Positions 39,623-47,801 of a DNA stretch of 64,000 nt are shown one piece after another (position 1 is the first letter of the stretch; each line of letters begins with the position of its first letter). Origin of the DNA: Paracoccus fistulariae (GTDB lineage: Bacteria > Pseudomonadota > Alphaproteobacteria > Rhodobacterales > Rhodobacteraceae); NCBI RefSeq assembly GCF_028553785.1, contig NZ_CP067136.1:3470501-3534500 (forward strand). Reading direction: 5' to 3'. Position numbers and translations under genes: made by a program. The notes under the pieces were generated by a model. That model did no database searches, was not told where the DNA came from, and saw nothing but the letters and a program-made list of their open reading frames with translations.

Positions 39623-40519
39623 CTACGCGCGCAATCCGCTGATCTGCGACGGGCGCGCAAGCAACCGGGACCAGCGTGGCGCGACAGGGCCGGGCAGGCG
39701 ATGGCGCAGCATGGGCAGCGGCAGCGCCCAGGGCTGACGCAGGGCGGTGCGGTAGAAGTCGAACAGGCCGCGGCGCAGATAAGGGGTCCAATGCGACAGC
39801 CGCATGGGTTCGGTATCCACGTCAAAGCCCATCTGGCAAAGCATCTTCAGGTTTTCGGGACAGTCGATCTGCACATCGACCCAATTGCGTCTGGGCTGTT
39901 CCAGGCCAAAGCCAAGCGCATGGCGGCGCCCGCCACCCAGCCACATCTCGATCCCGAAATCGAAAAGATCGTTTTCACGCGACGTGACATTGATCACCTC
40001 TGCCCGTCGGCCGGCGGGGCTGTCCAGCGCCGCTGCGGCCTCATCCGCGAATTCGGCGCCGGTCAGCAGGATGATCCGCCCGACGCTTCCGGGTGTCGCC
40101 CGATACAGCGATTGCAGCGCGACCCGCGCACCCATCGAATGGCAGATGATCGACACCGGGCGTCCCGCCGCTGCCGACAGGTCGGAAAGATAGTCGCCCA
40201 GCCAATGCCCGGCCTCTGCCGCGCGGCCGAATGCGGCACCCAGGCTGCCCCGCGCTTCCCATCCGCAGGCGATGGCCAGCCCGTCGCTGCGGCCTTCCTT
40301 GCCAAAGCCAAGGGCGCGCGGCCAGGAAAAGGGGCGGGGGCGGTCCGGCACGGGATCCAGCGCCAGCAGGTGGCGATGCGGATCGTGCTTCGGAATGCTG
40401 GGAGAGTAGCGATAGCCATGGATCATCACGATGATCTGCGCATTGTCAGACAGGGATCCGGCCAGGTCGAAGGCCCGGTTCGGCGGCGTCTGCTGTGCGT
40501 TGATCCTGATCACGGTCAT
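39623..40519 (-). CDS. Alpha/beta hydrolase
   Basis: A 298-residue cytosolic protein (no signal peptide) with an alpha/beta-hydrolase core. IIVMIHGYRYSP supplies the oxyanion region, and the nucleophile elbow is ICHSMGARVA, where Cys replaces the first Gly of GxSxG. The NVTSRENDLFDFG and LSHWTPYLRRGLFDFY segments may hold the acid and His. Substrate is unknown. The ATG at 40519 has AAGGG seven bases upstream. It is divergent from rne; the 230-base gap to thuR carries the thuR control region. Confidence 0.7.
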   Translation of the reverse strand: MTVIRINAQQTPPNRAFDLAGSLSDNAQIIVMIHGYRYSPSIPKHDPHRHLLALDPVPDRPRPFSWPRALGFGKEGRSDGLAIACGWEARGSLGAAFGRAAEAGHWLGDYLSDLSAAAGRPVSIICHSMGARVALQSLYRATPGSVGRIILLTGAEFADEAAAALDSPAGRRAEVINVTSRENDLFDFGIEMWLGGGRRHALGFGLEQPRRNWVDVQIDCPENLKMLCQMGFDVDTEPMRLSHWTPYLRRGLFDFYRTALRQPWALPLPMLRHRLPGPVAPRWSRLLARPSQISGLRA

Positions 40520-41107
40520 GATCCTGCCCTTGCTGAAGGCCCCTTTGGCTGCTGGTTAGTCCGATGATGCAACAGAAGGGTGAAAGCAGCGTTAAGCGAC
40601 CGTGACGGCACCGTTAGAGGGTGTTGCGTCCAGCAAATGCGACGCGATGCCGGGCCTGACATGGCGCAATTGTGCAGATTAAATTGCAGCCGGAATCTGC
40701 CCATATCGTCAGAACATGTTTTCGGCATTGAATTTTCCTGGCAGCAACCTCTATGTTAGGTCTATGCGCAGCGTCACTCAACCGTGAGTTGCATTGCGCC
40801 AACAGTTTCGTAGCGGGGTTCACCGGGTCCGGCCTGTATGGCGGATCGTGACGGCCCTGCGGGAAAGCCCGCCCAGGACGCGATCTTCTGCGACCGGGCG
40901 ATGACATCAGCGGCCCGGCAGGCAATTGCCAACGGGTCATATAAGGAACAGACGCGATGGCGCGCGCACAGAACGGATCACGGCGGAGGGGACATGGCAC
41001 AGGCCATGCCATCCGCGATCCCTTGCAGGCAGCGGCGCCCGTGTCCCCATCAAATCGCAACCTGATATTGGCTTTGCCCGATGGCAGGCGGCGTGAAAGA
41101 TATAACA
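40520..41107. other. Long intergenic region and probable rne leader
   Basis: 588 bases without a convincing gene. It holds one promoter-like element (40729-40758) facing rne, implying a leader of some 340 bases, and several GC-rich inverted segments. Long leaders that mediate autoregulation are known for rne in other bacteria, but I cannot identify a homologous structure here. Confidence 0.45.
40729..40758 (+). promoter_or_regulatory. Candidate promoter of rne
   Basis: TTGAAT (40729-40734) and TATGTT (40753-40758) separated by 18 bases, in an AT-richer patch about 350 bases before the rne ATG. Confidence 0.35.
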
Positions 41108-43684
41108 ATGGCAAAAAAAATGCTGATCGACGCGACCCATGCCGAGGAAACTCGGGTGGTCGTGGTCGACGGAACCAAGGTCGAAGAATTTGATTTCGAG
41201 ACCATCAACAAAAGGCAGATTTCGGGCAATATCTATCTGGCAAAGGTAACGCGGGTCGAACCCTCGCTGCAGGCAGCCTTTGTCGATTATGGCGGGAACC
41301 GTCACGGGTTTCTGGCCTTTGCCGAAATCCATCCCGATTATTATCAGATCCCCGCAGCCGATCGCGATGCGCTGATCGCCGAAGAGCGCGCCTATGCCGA
41401 AGCGCAAGAGGCCGAGGAAGCCAAGCAGTCCACGCGCCGCAAATCGAAGCGCGCCAAGGCTTCGGCCAGCGCGGATGAAGACGAGGTGACCACCTCGGAC
41501 GATCATACCGTCACCGATACCGATGCCGCCGATGCCTTGCTGGAGGGCGAAACCGGGACCGATGACGCGGACGATGCCGCCGGGGCGAAAAACGGCGACG
41601 ATGACAGCGGTGATCAGCCCGAGGACAAGGACGACAACATCGAGTCCGTGGCCGAGGAAGACGTCGCCGAAGAAATCCGCATCACCAAGAAGCCGCGCCC
41701 GCGCCGCTACAAGATCCAGGAAGTGATCAAGGTCCGCCAGATCATGCTGGTTCAGGTCGTCAAGGAAGAGCGCGGCAACAAGGGCGCTGCCCTGACCACC
41801 TATCTGTCGCTTCCCGGGCGTTATTGCGTGTTGATGCCCAACACCGCGCGCGGCGGCGGGATCAGCCGCAAGATCACCAATGCGGCCGACCGCAAGAAGC
41901 TGAAGGACATCGCCGGCGAGCTTGACGTTCCCAAGGGCGCCGGTCTGATCATCCGTACCGCTGGCAGCCAGCGCACCCGGACCGAGATCCGGCGCGATTA
42001 CGAATATCTGCTGCGCCTGTGGGAACAGATCCGCGATCTGACTTTCCAGTCGGTCGCGCCCGCGCCGATCTATGAGGAAGGCGATCTGATCAAGCGCAGC
42101 ATCCGCGATCTTTACAGCAAAGAGATCGACGAGGTGCTGGTCGAAGGCGATCGCGGCTATCGCGTGGCCAAGGACTTCATGAAGATGATCATGCCGTCCC
42201 ATGCCAAGAACGTGAAGCATTACCACGATCCGATGCCGCTTTTCGCGCGCTATCAGGTGGAGAGCTACCTCTCGGGCATGTTCAACCCGGTCGTGCAGCT
42301 GAAATCCGGCGGCTATATCGTGATCGGCATTACCGAGGCGCTGGTGGCCATCGACGTGAACTCGGGTCGTGCGACCAAAGAGGGCAGCATCGAGGATACC
42401 GCGCTGAAGACCAACCTTGAGGCCGCGGACGAAGTCGCACGGCAGGTGCGTCTGCGCGACCTTGCCGGCCTGATCGTCATCGACTTCATCGACATGGAAG
42501 AGCGCAAGAACAACTCTGCCGTCGAAAAGCGCCTGAAAGACAAGCTGAAATCGGACCGCGCGAGGATCCAGGTCGGCCGCATCTCTGGCTTTGGGTTGAT
42601 GGAGATGTCGCGCCAGCGTCTGCGCCCGGGCATGCTGGAAAGCACGACGCAGCCCTGCGCCCATTGCCACGGCACCGGCCTGATCCGCAGCGATGACAGC
42701 CTGGCGCTGACCATCCTGCGCGCCATTGAGGAAGAGGGCACGCGCAAGCGCTCTCGTGAGGTGCTGGTCAAGGCGCCGGTGGCTGTCAGCAATTTCCTGA
42801 TGAACCAGAAGCGTGAACATGTCGCCATGATCGAGGCGCGCTATGGCATGTCGGTGCGGATCGAGGCCGATCCGGTACTGATCTCGCCCGATTTCGCCAT
42901 CGAGAAGTTCAAGACCGCGACCCGCAACGTCCCCGAACTGGCCGCACCCGTGCTGGGCGTCGATGCCGATCTGATGGCGCAGATCGACGATGAGGACGAG
43001 GACGATCTGGACACGGTCGCCGACGATGGCGACGAGGCGCAAGAGGAAGCCGAGAAGGCCAGCGGCAATAATGGCGATGAGGAAAGCGGCGATGGCAGCC
43101 GCTCGCGTCGCCGCCGCCGTCGCCGTCGCAAGAAGAATGGCGACCGCGCCGAAGGCGAGGGCGCCGATGCCGAAGACAGCGCCGAGCCCAGCGAAAACGC
43201 GCCCGAAGAGGTTGCCGCCGAAGAGGGTGAAGCTCAGGGCCGCAAGCGCCGCAGCCGGTCGCGCGGCAAGAAGAAGGACGGCGATGCGCCCGCCTTGCCC
43301 GAGGCCTCGGGACTGCCCGATGTGGTCGATCTTCGCGATCACAACGAAGGTGAAGGCCGTGCCGAGGAACTGCCGGGCGTCAATGCGCGTCCCGAAGCGG
43401 CGCCTGTCGCCGATGAGCCCGCCGAGGCTGCTGCACCAGAGGTCGCCGCCAATGTGAACAGCGCACAGGTGGATCTGACCGTTGTGGAAACCGTTGAAGC
43501 CGAAACGGCAGAGGCGGAACCGGCAGAGGTCGAAACCGCCGAGGCCGACGCCACCGTGACCGATGTCCGGCAGGAAGCGCAGCCCGATCCCGCGCCGGAA
43601 CCTGTGGCAGAGACAGAGGCCGAGGTTGAAGTCGAGGAAACCGCCCGGCCCAAGCGCCGTGGCTGGTGGTCCGCCGGAAGCTGA
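41108..43684 (+). CDS. rne: Ribonuclease E
   Basis: An 858-residue endoribonuclease and degradosome scaffold. The S1 domain begins at about residue 36 and is interrupted by an acidic, low-complexity insert (about 95-195). Catalytic Asp416 (AIDVNSGRATKEGS) and Asp459 (LIVIDFIDM) are 43 residues apart, as in E. coli; the Zn-link is Cys517/Cys520 (PCAHCHGTG). The C-terminal half (from about 620) is disordered: acidic stretches, an eight-Arg run, and Ala/Glu repeats, ending RPKRRGWWSAGS. The ATG at 41108 gives the normal MAKKMLIDATHAEETRV start. Its last codons lie in a 19-bp tandem repeat. Confidence 0.95.
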   Translation: MAKKMLIDATHAEETRVVVVDGTKVEEFDFETINKRQISGNIYLAKVTRVEPSLQAAFVDYGGNRHGFLAFAEIHPDYYQIPAADRDALIAEERAYAEAQEAEEAKQSTRRKSKRAKASASADEDEVTTSDDHTVTDTDAADALLEGETGTDDADDAAGAKNGDDDSGDQPEDKDDNIESVAEEDVAEEIRITKKPRPRRYKIQEVIKVRQIMLVQVVKEERGNKGAALTTYLSLPGRYCVLMPNTARGGGISRKITNAADRKKLKDIAGELDVPKGAGLIIRTAGSQRTRTEIRRDYEYLLRLWEQIRDLTFQSVAPAPIYEEGDLIKRSIRDLYSKEIDEVLVEGDRGYRVAKDFMKMIMPSHAKNVKHYHDPMPLFARYQVESYLSGMFNPVVQLKSGGYIVIGITEALVAIDVNSGRATKEGSIEDTALKTNLEAADEVARQVRLRDLAGLIVIDFIDMEERKNNSAVEKRLKDKLKSDRARIQVGRISGFGLMEMSRQRLRPGMLESTTQPCAHCHGTGLIRSDDSLALTILRAIEEEGTRKRSREVLVKAPVAVSNFLMNQKREHVAMIEARYGMSVRIEADPVLISPDFAIEKFKTATRNVPELAAPVLGVDADLMAQIDDEDEDDLDTVADDGDEAQEEAEKASGNNGDEESGDGSRSRRRRRRRRKKNGDRAEGEGADAEDSAEPSENAPEEVAAEEGEAQGRKRRSRSRGKKKDGDAPALPEASGLPDVVDLRDHNEGEGRAEELPGVNARPEAAPVADEPAEAAAPEVAANVNSAQVDLTVVETVEAETAEAEPAEVETAEADATVTDVRQEAQPDPAPEPVAETEAEVEVEETARPKRRGWWSAGS

Positions 43685-43782
43685 TCCGTCCACCGGAAGC
43701 TGATCCGTCCACCGGAAGCTGATCCGTCCACCGGAAGCTGATCCGTCCACCGGAAGCTGATCCGTCCGCCGGAAGCTGATCC
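43674..43782 (+). repeat. 19-bp tandem repeat at the 3' end of rne
   Basis: Unit CCGGAAGCTGATCCGTCCA, five full copies (43674, 43693, 43712, 43731, 43750) plus 14 bases of a sixth. The only difference is the last base of copy 5 (G for A). The rne stop codon TGA lies in the first copy, so the remaining copies are untranslated and sit between the stop and the terminator. Confidence 0.95.
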
Positions 43783-43787
43783 AAGAC

Positions 43788-43816
43788 AGGGCGCGGTTCT
43801 TGCCGCGCCCTTTTTC
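43788..43816 (+). terminator. Rho-independent terminator after rne
   Basis: AGGGCGCGG pairs with CCGCGCCCT (nine pairs) around TTCTTG and runs into TTTTTCT. The T-tract touches the stop codon of the convergent gene. Confidence 0.9.
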
Positions 43817-44580
43817 TATCTGCGCCCGAGGTTTTCGGGGGGCTCTTTCCGCTCTCTCTCGCGCAGTATCCGCAGCTGGTCTTTCGCAAAACGACATGCG
43901 GGCGGGATCGTGTCGCCCCCGGTCTGACCGGCGCCAAGGGCGCATGCCCGACCAAATCGCGCCCGTGCTTCTTGCGGATCGACGGGACCACCTTCGCCAA
44001 GGCGCAGCGACTGCCCCTCCATCGCGCATCCCCATGCAATCCCTTCCGCGCAGGCCAGCGCAAAACTGCGTCGCAGGCAGCGCAAGCTGTCGGGAGTGCG
44101 CCGATCGGAAAGCTCATCCGAAGCGAGCGGAGAATTCCTGAGGCCCGCGGCCCTGTTGATGCAGCCCGAGGCCCGTCCAAGGGCGCAGGTCAGCGCAAAG
44201 GCCTGGCGGCTCTGCAGATCGAAGCGCCCGGCCTGATCCGTCTCCAGCACCCGCGCCGCCGCGAAACAGGCCGAGCTGTTCAACTCGTCCGTGCAGGCCC
44301 TTGCACATTTTGCGATCTGGTCGCGGCATTGCTCGCTGCGCCAAAGTCCTCTGGGGCCGACCATCCGCTGGCGCAGCGATTGACGTGTTCGCCAGATATC
44401 GGCGGGACAGTGCCGCATCAGGGATTGCATATCCGGGACCGTCGCCAGCTTCTCGACAAGAATGCCAAGATTGTCCGGATCCGCCCCCTGGGCCTGAAGC
44501 GGTGCGGACAGAGCGATGAAAAGACCGATTGCGACAATCAGTCCCGGCGGGCAGATCCGTGCGAAAAAGCTGGTGGCCAT
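43816..44580 (-). CDS. Exported Cys-rich protein with Sel1-like helical pairs
   Basis: A 254-residue protein with a signal peptide (LIVAIGLFIALSAPLQAQG, cut about residue 30). The mature part has regularly spaced Cys pairs: CRDQIAKCARACTDEL, ALTCALGRASGCINRA, FALACAEGIAWGCAMEG and RACALGAG; this CALG...GC spacing resembles disulfide-linked Sel1/Hcp helical repeats, which act in protein-protein contacts. The exact role is unknown. The ATG at 44580 has GAGGAG upstream. It is divergent from ccdA, a disulfide-reducing-pathway gene, though that may be coincidence. Confidence 0.65.
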   Translation of the reverse strand: MATSFFARICPPGLIVAIGLFIALSAPLQAQGADPDNLGILVEKLATVPDMQSLMRHCPADIWRTRQSLRQRMVGPRGLWRSEQCRDQIAKCARACTDELNSSACFAAARVLETDQAGRFDLQSRQAFALTCALGRASGCINRAAGLRNSPLASDELSDRRTPDSLRCLRRSFALACAEGIAWGCAMEGQSLRLGEGGPVDPQEARARFGRACALGAGQTGGDTIPPACRFAKDQLRILRERERKEPPENLGRR

Positions 44581-44741
44581 TGATAACTTTCTCCTCGTGA
44601 GATCGGGTCCGTCGTCCCTGCAAATTCCCTGTGCGGGCGGGCCACCACCGGATACCAGCGGCCCGCTTTCGCCCAAGGCCCCACGAAGGCGTGACATCAT
44701 GGCACCTGTCAAGTTGAGATATTGGCGCTAAGGTGCCGCCC

Positions 44742-45485
44742 ATGTTGGGAATCGATCTTGCCGCCGCCGCCTTTCTGCCCGCCGCCTCTGTCGCGCTGCT
44801 TGCGGGTATCCTGTCCTTCCTGTCGCCCTGCGTGCTGCCGATCGTGCCGCCCTATCTGGCCTATATGACCGGCGTGGGGGTGAACGGACTGAAGGCGCGG
44901 GAACGCAGCGCGGTCGTGCCCGCGCTGTTTTTCGTCATGGGCCTGTCCACGGTGTTTCTGGTCATGGGCTTTGCGGCTTCGGCCTTCGGGCGCGCTTTCC
45001 TGCAATATCAGGATGTGCTCTCCAAGGTCGCCGGTGTCATGGTCATCGTCATGGGGCTGCATTTCCTGCACGTCATCCGCATCCCCTTTTTGGATCAAGA
45101 GGCGCGGATCAATGCGGGCAAGCAGGATGGCGGGGCGTTCGGGGCCTATATTCTGGGCCTTGCCTTTGCCTTTGGCTGGACGCCCTGTATCGGGCCGCAA
45201 CTGGGCATGATCCTGACCCTTGCCGCCACCGGAGGCGAATTGTCACGCGGCACCGCGCTGCTGGCGGTTTACGCGATCGGATTGGGCATCCCCTTCCTGC
45301 TGGCGGCGATCTTCATCAACCGCTCGATCGCGCTGATGAACCGGATCAAGCCCTGGCTCAAAACCATCGAGCGGGTGATGGGCGGGCTGCTTCTGACGGT
45401 GGGGATCATGCTGCTGACGGGGGCCTTCTCGACCTTCAGCTTCTGGCTGGTCGAGACCTTTCCGGCGCTTGCCGGTCTGGGCTGA
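44742..45485 (+). CDS. ccdA: Cytochrome c biogenesis protein CcdA
   Basis: A 247-residue inner-membrane thiol transporter (DsbD/CcdA family) with six predicted helices. It passes electrons from cytosolic thioredoxin to periplasmic haem-handling proteins. The membrane Cys pair is Cys30 (FLSPCVLPIVPPYL) and Cys149 (FGWTPCIGPQLG), both in the canonical PC contexts. The ATG at 44742 has AAGGTG upstream; a GTG three codons earlier is possible. Confidence 0.93.
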   Translation: MLGIDLAAAAFLPAASVALLAGILSFLSPCVLPIVPPYLAYMTGVGVNGLKARERSAVVPALFFVMGLSTVFLVMGFAASAFGRAFLQYQDVLSKVAGVMVIVMGLHFLHVIRIPFLDQEARINAGKQDGGAFGAYILGLAFAFGWTPCIGPQLGMILTLAATGGELSRGTALLAVYAIGLGIPFLLAAIFINRSIALMNRIKPWLKTIERVMGGLLLTVGIMLLTGAFSTFSFWLVETFPALAGLG

Positions 45486-45586
45486 GACTGTCGGGCGCAA
45501 AAACCTGTCGGGCGGCGGCTGACGCCCTTCTTCCGCGTTGATTCCGGCACGAAACCGGACAAGATAAGCGCAGGACAGGAGGCCCG

Positions 45587-46459
45587 ATGAAACCCGAATT
45601 TCCCGCGCATGACGCCCCCGACGACGCCCGGAGCCGACGTCAGATCGCGCCCGTGATCTGCTATCCGGTCGATGCTCTGCCGCCACCCGATCTGCCCGCC
45701 CTGCACAAGGCGCGCGACGGTTGGGAACAGATCAGTGAAACCCTTGTGCCGCCGCGCGATGCGCGCTGTTTCGATGTTCCGGCGGGCCATTTCTGCCGCA
45801 TCGTCAGTGTCGAGGGGCCGCAGGTTGGCGATCTGAACCTCTGGTCCGCTGATCTGTCCGAGCGGTTCTTCTCCAGCAAGACGCGCGCCCTGCATGGCAC
45901 GCATCTGTCGACGGGCGACCGGCTGTGGTCTTCGTTCCCGACGTTGCGGCCGATGGCGACGATCACCGATGACACGCTGGACTGGTATGGGTTCGATGGC
46001 GACGGGCTGTCGGTCCATGACGTGATCGGCTCTCGCTGCGATCCCTATACGCATAACCTGCTTTCGGACGGCGGGCAGTATCACCATTGCTGCCATTCCA
46101 ACCTGACCCGCGCGCTGGCGAAGGCGCGCGATCTGCCTTTGGATCGGGCCGAGGCGCTTGTCCATGACGTGCTGAATGTCTTCATGTGCACCGGGTTTTC
46201 GCGTCAGACCGGGCAATATCTGATGAAGGCAAGTCCGGTTCGACCGGGGGATTACCTTGAATTCTTCGCCGAGATTGACCTGCTCGGGGCCTTGTCGGCC
46301 TGTCCGGGCGGCGATTGCGGGACGCTGCATTCCTCGGATCAGGCGGCCTGCCACCCGCTTTTGGTGCAGGTGTTTCGCCCGGTCGCGGCGCCAGAGGGCT
46401 GGCGGGCACCGGATGTGAACGGCTATGACCGCAGCCATGGCGGCTTACAGCACCGCTAG
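45587..46459 (+). CDS. DUF1989 family protein (urea-carboxylase-associated type)
   Basis: A 290-residue protein of the DUF1989 family. It shows the family's FDVPAGHFCRIVSVEGPQVG, LHGTHLSTGDRLWSS, SRCDPYTHNLLSDGG with a Cys/His cluster (HHCCHSN), and NVFMCTGFSRQTGQ. Relatives occur beside urea carboxylase/allophanate hydrolase and in aminomethyltransferase-like contexts, and metal binding through the Cys/His residues is plausible. No urea genes are adjacent here. AGGAGG lies before the ATG. It overlaps convergent chrA by 15 bases. Confidence 0.8.
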   Translation: MKPEFPAHDAPDDARSRRQIAPVICYPVDALPPPDLPALHKARDGWEQISETLVPPRDARCFDVPAGHFCRIVSVEGPQVGDLNLWSADLSERFFSSKTRALHGTHLSTGDRLWSSFPTLRPMATITDDTLDWYGFDGDGLSVHDVIGSRCDPYTHNLLSDGGQYHHCCHSNLTRALAKARDLPLDRAEALVHDVLNVFMCTGFSRQTGQYLMKASPVRPGDYLEFFAEIDLLGALSACPGGDCGTLHSSDQAACHPLLVQVFRPVAAPEGWRAPDVNGYDRSHGGLQHR

Positions 46460-47626
46460 GGCAATCCCGCCAATCCCGCCTGTGATCACCACCTGCCAGG
46501 CGGGTCTGCGGGCGGGGCGCAGCATCACGAACAGCGCCACAGCCAGCGCCAGATCATCCGCCCCCCTGATCGCGCCGGTATAGACCGGATCGTAAAGCGC
46601 ATAGGCCAGCAGCCCGACCACCGCCGCATTGGCCCCGGCCATCGCATGGCGCGCGGCGGGCAGGGCGGAAAGCCGCGACCAGAAGGGCAGCGCCGCCGCC
46701 ATCAGCAGAAAGCCGGGCAGGAAGATCGCGATCAGGGCCGTGATGGCGCCCGGAAACCCCTCGGCGACCTGTCCCAGCCATCCGGCGAAGGTGAAAAGCG
46801 GTCCGGGCATTGCCTGTGCCGCGCCGTAACCAGCCAGAAAGCTGTCATTTGACACCAGCCCCGGACCGACGACCCCCGCATCCAGCAGCGGCAGCACCAC
46901 ATGCCCGCCGCCAAAGACCAGCGCACCGGCGCGGTAAAACACATCTGCAATTTGCGTCAAGCCTCCGGTCTGCGCCAGAAGGGGCAGGCCCAGCAGCAGT
47001 ATGGTGAACAGGGCCAAGCAGCCAAGGGCCACGCCCTTTGTCGGGCCGTGCAGGGTGACGGTGGCGCTGTCATGGGCATTTCCGATCCGCGCGATCAAGG
47101 CGATTCCCGCCCCGGCAAGGATGGCGCAGACCTGCGCCGCCGCGCCGAATGGCATCACCGCCAAAACCGCCACGGCAAGCAGGGCGATGGCGCGACGCGG
47201 CAGGTCGGGTGTCAGCTTGCCCGCCATCCCCCAGACGGCATCGGCCACCACCGCGACGGCGGTGATCTTCAGCCCCGCGATCAGCCCGCCAGCCCAGCCG
47301 GGGCCGGGCGGCGCCGTCCCGATCCACGCGGCCAGCGCGATCATGATGACCGCCGATGGCAGGGTAAAGCCCAGCGTCGCCATCATCGCGCCCGCAGATC
47401 CGCCGCGCTGCCAGCCCAGTGCAAAGGCCGTCTGAGAGGATGCGGGCCCCGGCAGAAACTGGCTGAGCGCCAGGATCTGGGCATAGGTTTCGTCGCTGAC
47501 CCATTGCCTGCGCTGGACCAGCTCTTTGCGGAAATAGCCCAGATGGGCGATCGGGCCGCCGAAACTGGTCAGGCCAAGTTTCAGAAACGTCACAAAAATC
47601 TCGAACAGCTTGTGGTTGCCTTGCAT
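46445..47626 (-). CDS. chrA: Chromate transporter ChrA
   Basis: A 393-residue inner-membrane protein with two homologous CHR halves. The first begins FLKLGLTSFGGPIAHLGYFR and continues LSQFLPGPASSQTAFALG; the second repeats the pattern (FYRAGALVFGGGHVVLPLL ... AQAMPGPLFTFAGWLG). Long-chain ChrA proteins extrude chromate with proton exchange; many homologues have no tested substrate, so chromate is a family-based guess. It is divergent from ftsW with 175 bases between. Confidence 0.85.
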   Translation of the reverse strand: MQGNHKLFEIFVTFLKLGLTSFGGPIAHLGYFRKELVQRRQWVSDETYAQILALSQFLPGPASSQTAFALGWQRGGSAGAMMATLGFTLPSAVIMIALAAWIGTAPPGPGWAGGLIAGLKITAVAVVADAVWGMAGKLTPDLPRRAIALLAVAVLAVMPFGAAAQVCAILAGAGIALIARIGNAHDSATVTLHGPTKGVALGCLALFTILLLGLPLLAQTGGLTQIADVFYRAGALVFGGGHVVLPLLDAGVVGPGLVSNDSFLAGYGAAQAMPGPLFTFAGWLGQVAEGFPGAITALIAIFLPGFLLMAAALPFWSRLSALPAARHAMAGANAAVVGLLAYALYDPVYTGAIRGADDLALAVALFVMLRPARRPAWQVVITGGIGGIALAVL

Positions 47627-47801
47627 GCCGGTATCCCAATGCTATCGCGACGCGGGGCTGCCCGCGCACCCCTGACCAGCGCAGGCTGTCATTCAAGCCA
47701 AGGTCATGCAATCCATAGTAGCGCAGCAGTGTTTTTCGCGTTATATTGTGGTCAGACGCGGGCAAACCGCGCGAAGCAGAGGCAGTGACGGCGGTATTTC
47801 C

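Noticed and set aside
43674-43782. CRISPR-like array
   Set aside because: The 19-bp units abut directly with no spacers, and no cas genes are nearby; it is a simple tandem repeat.
40937-44035. 1032-codon minus-strand frame with a repetitive N-terminal peptide
   Set aside because: The apparent peptide repeat is only the translated 19-bp array behind rne; the rest is antisense to rne.
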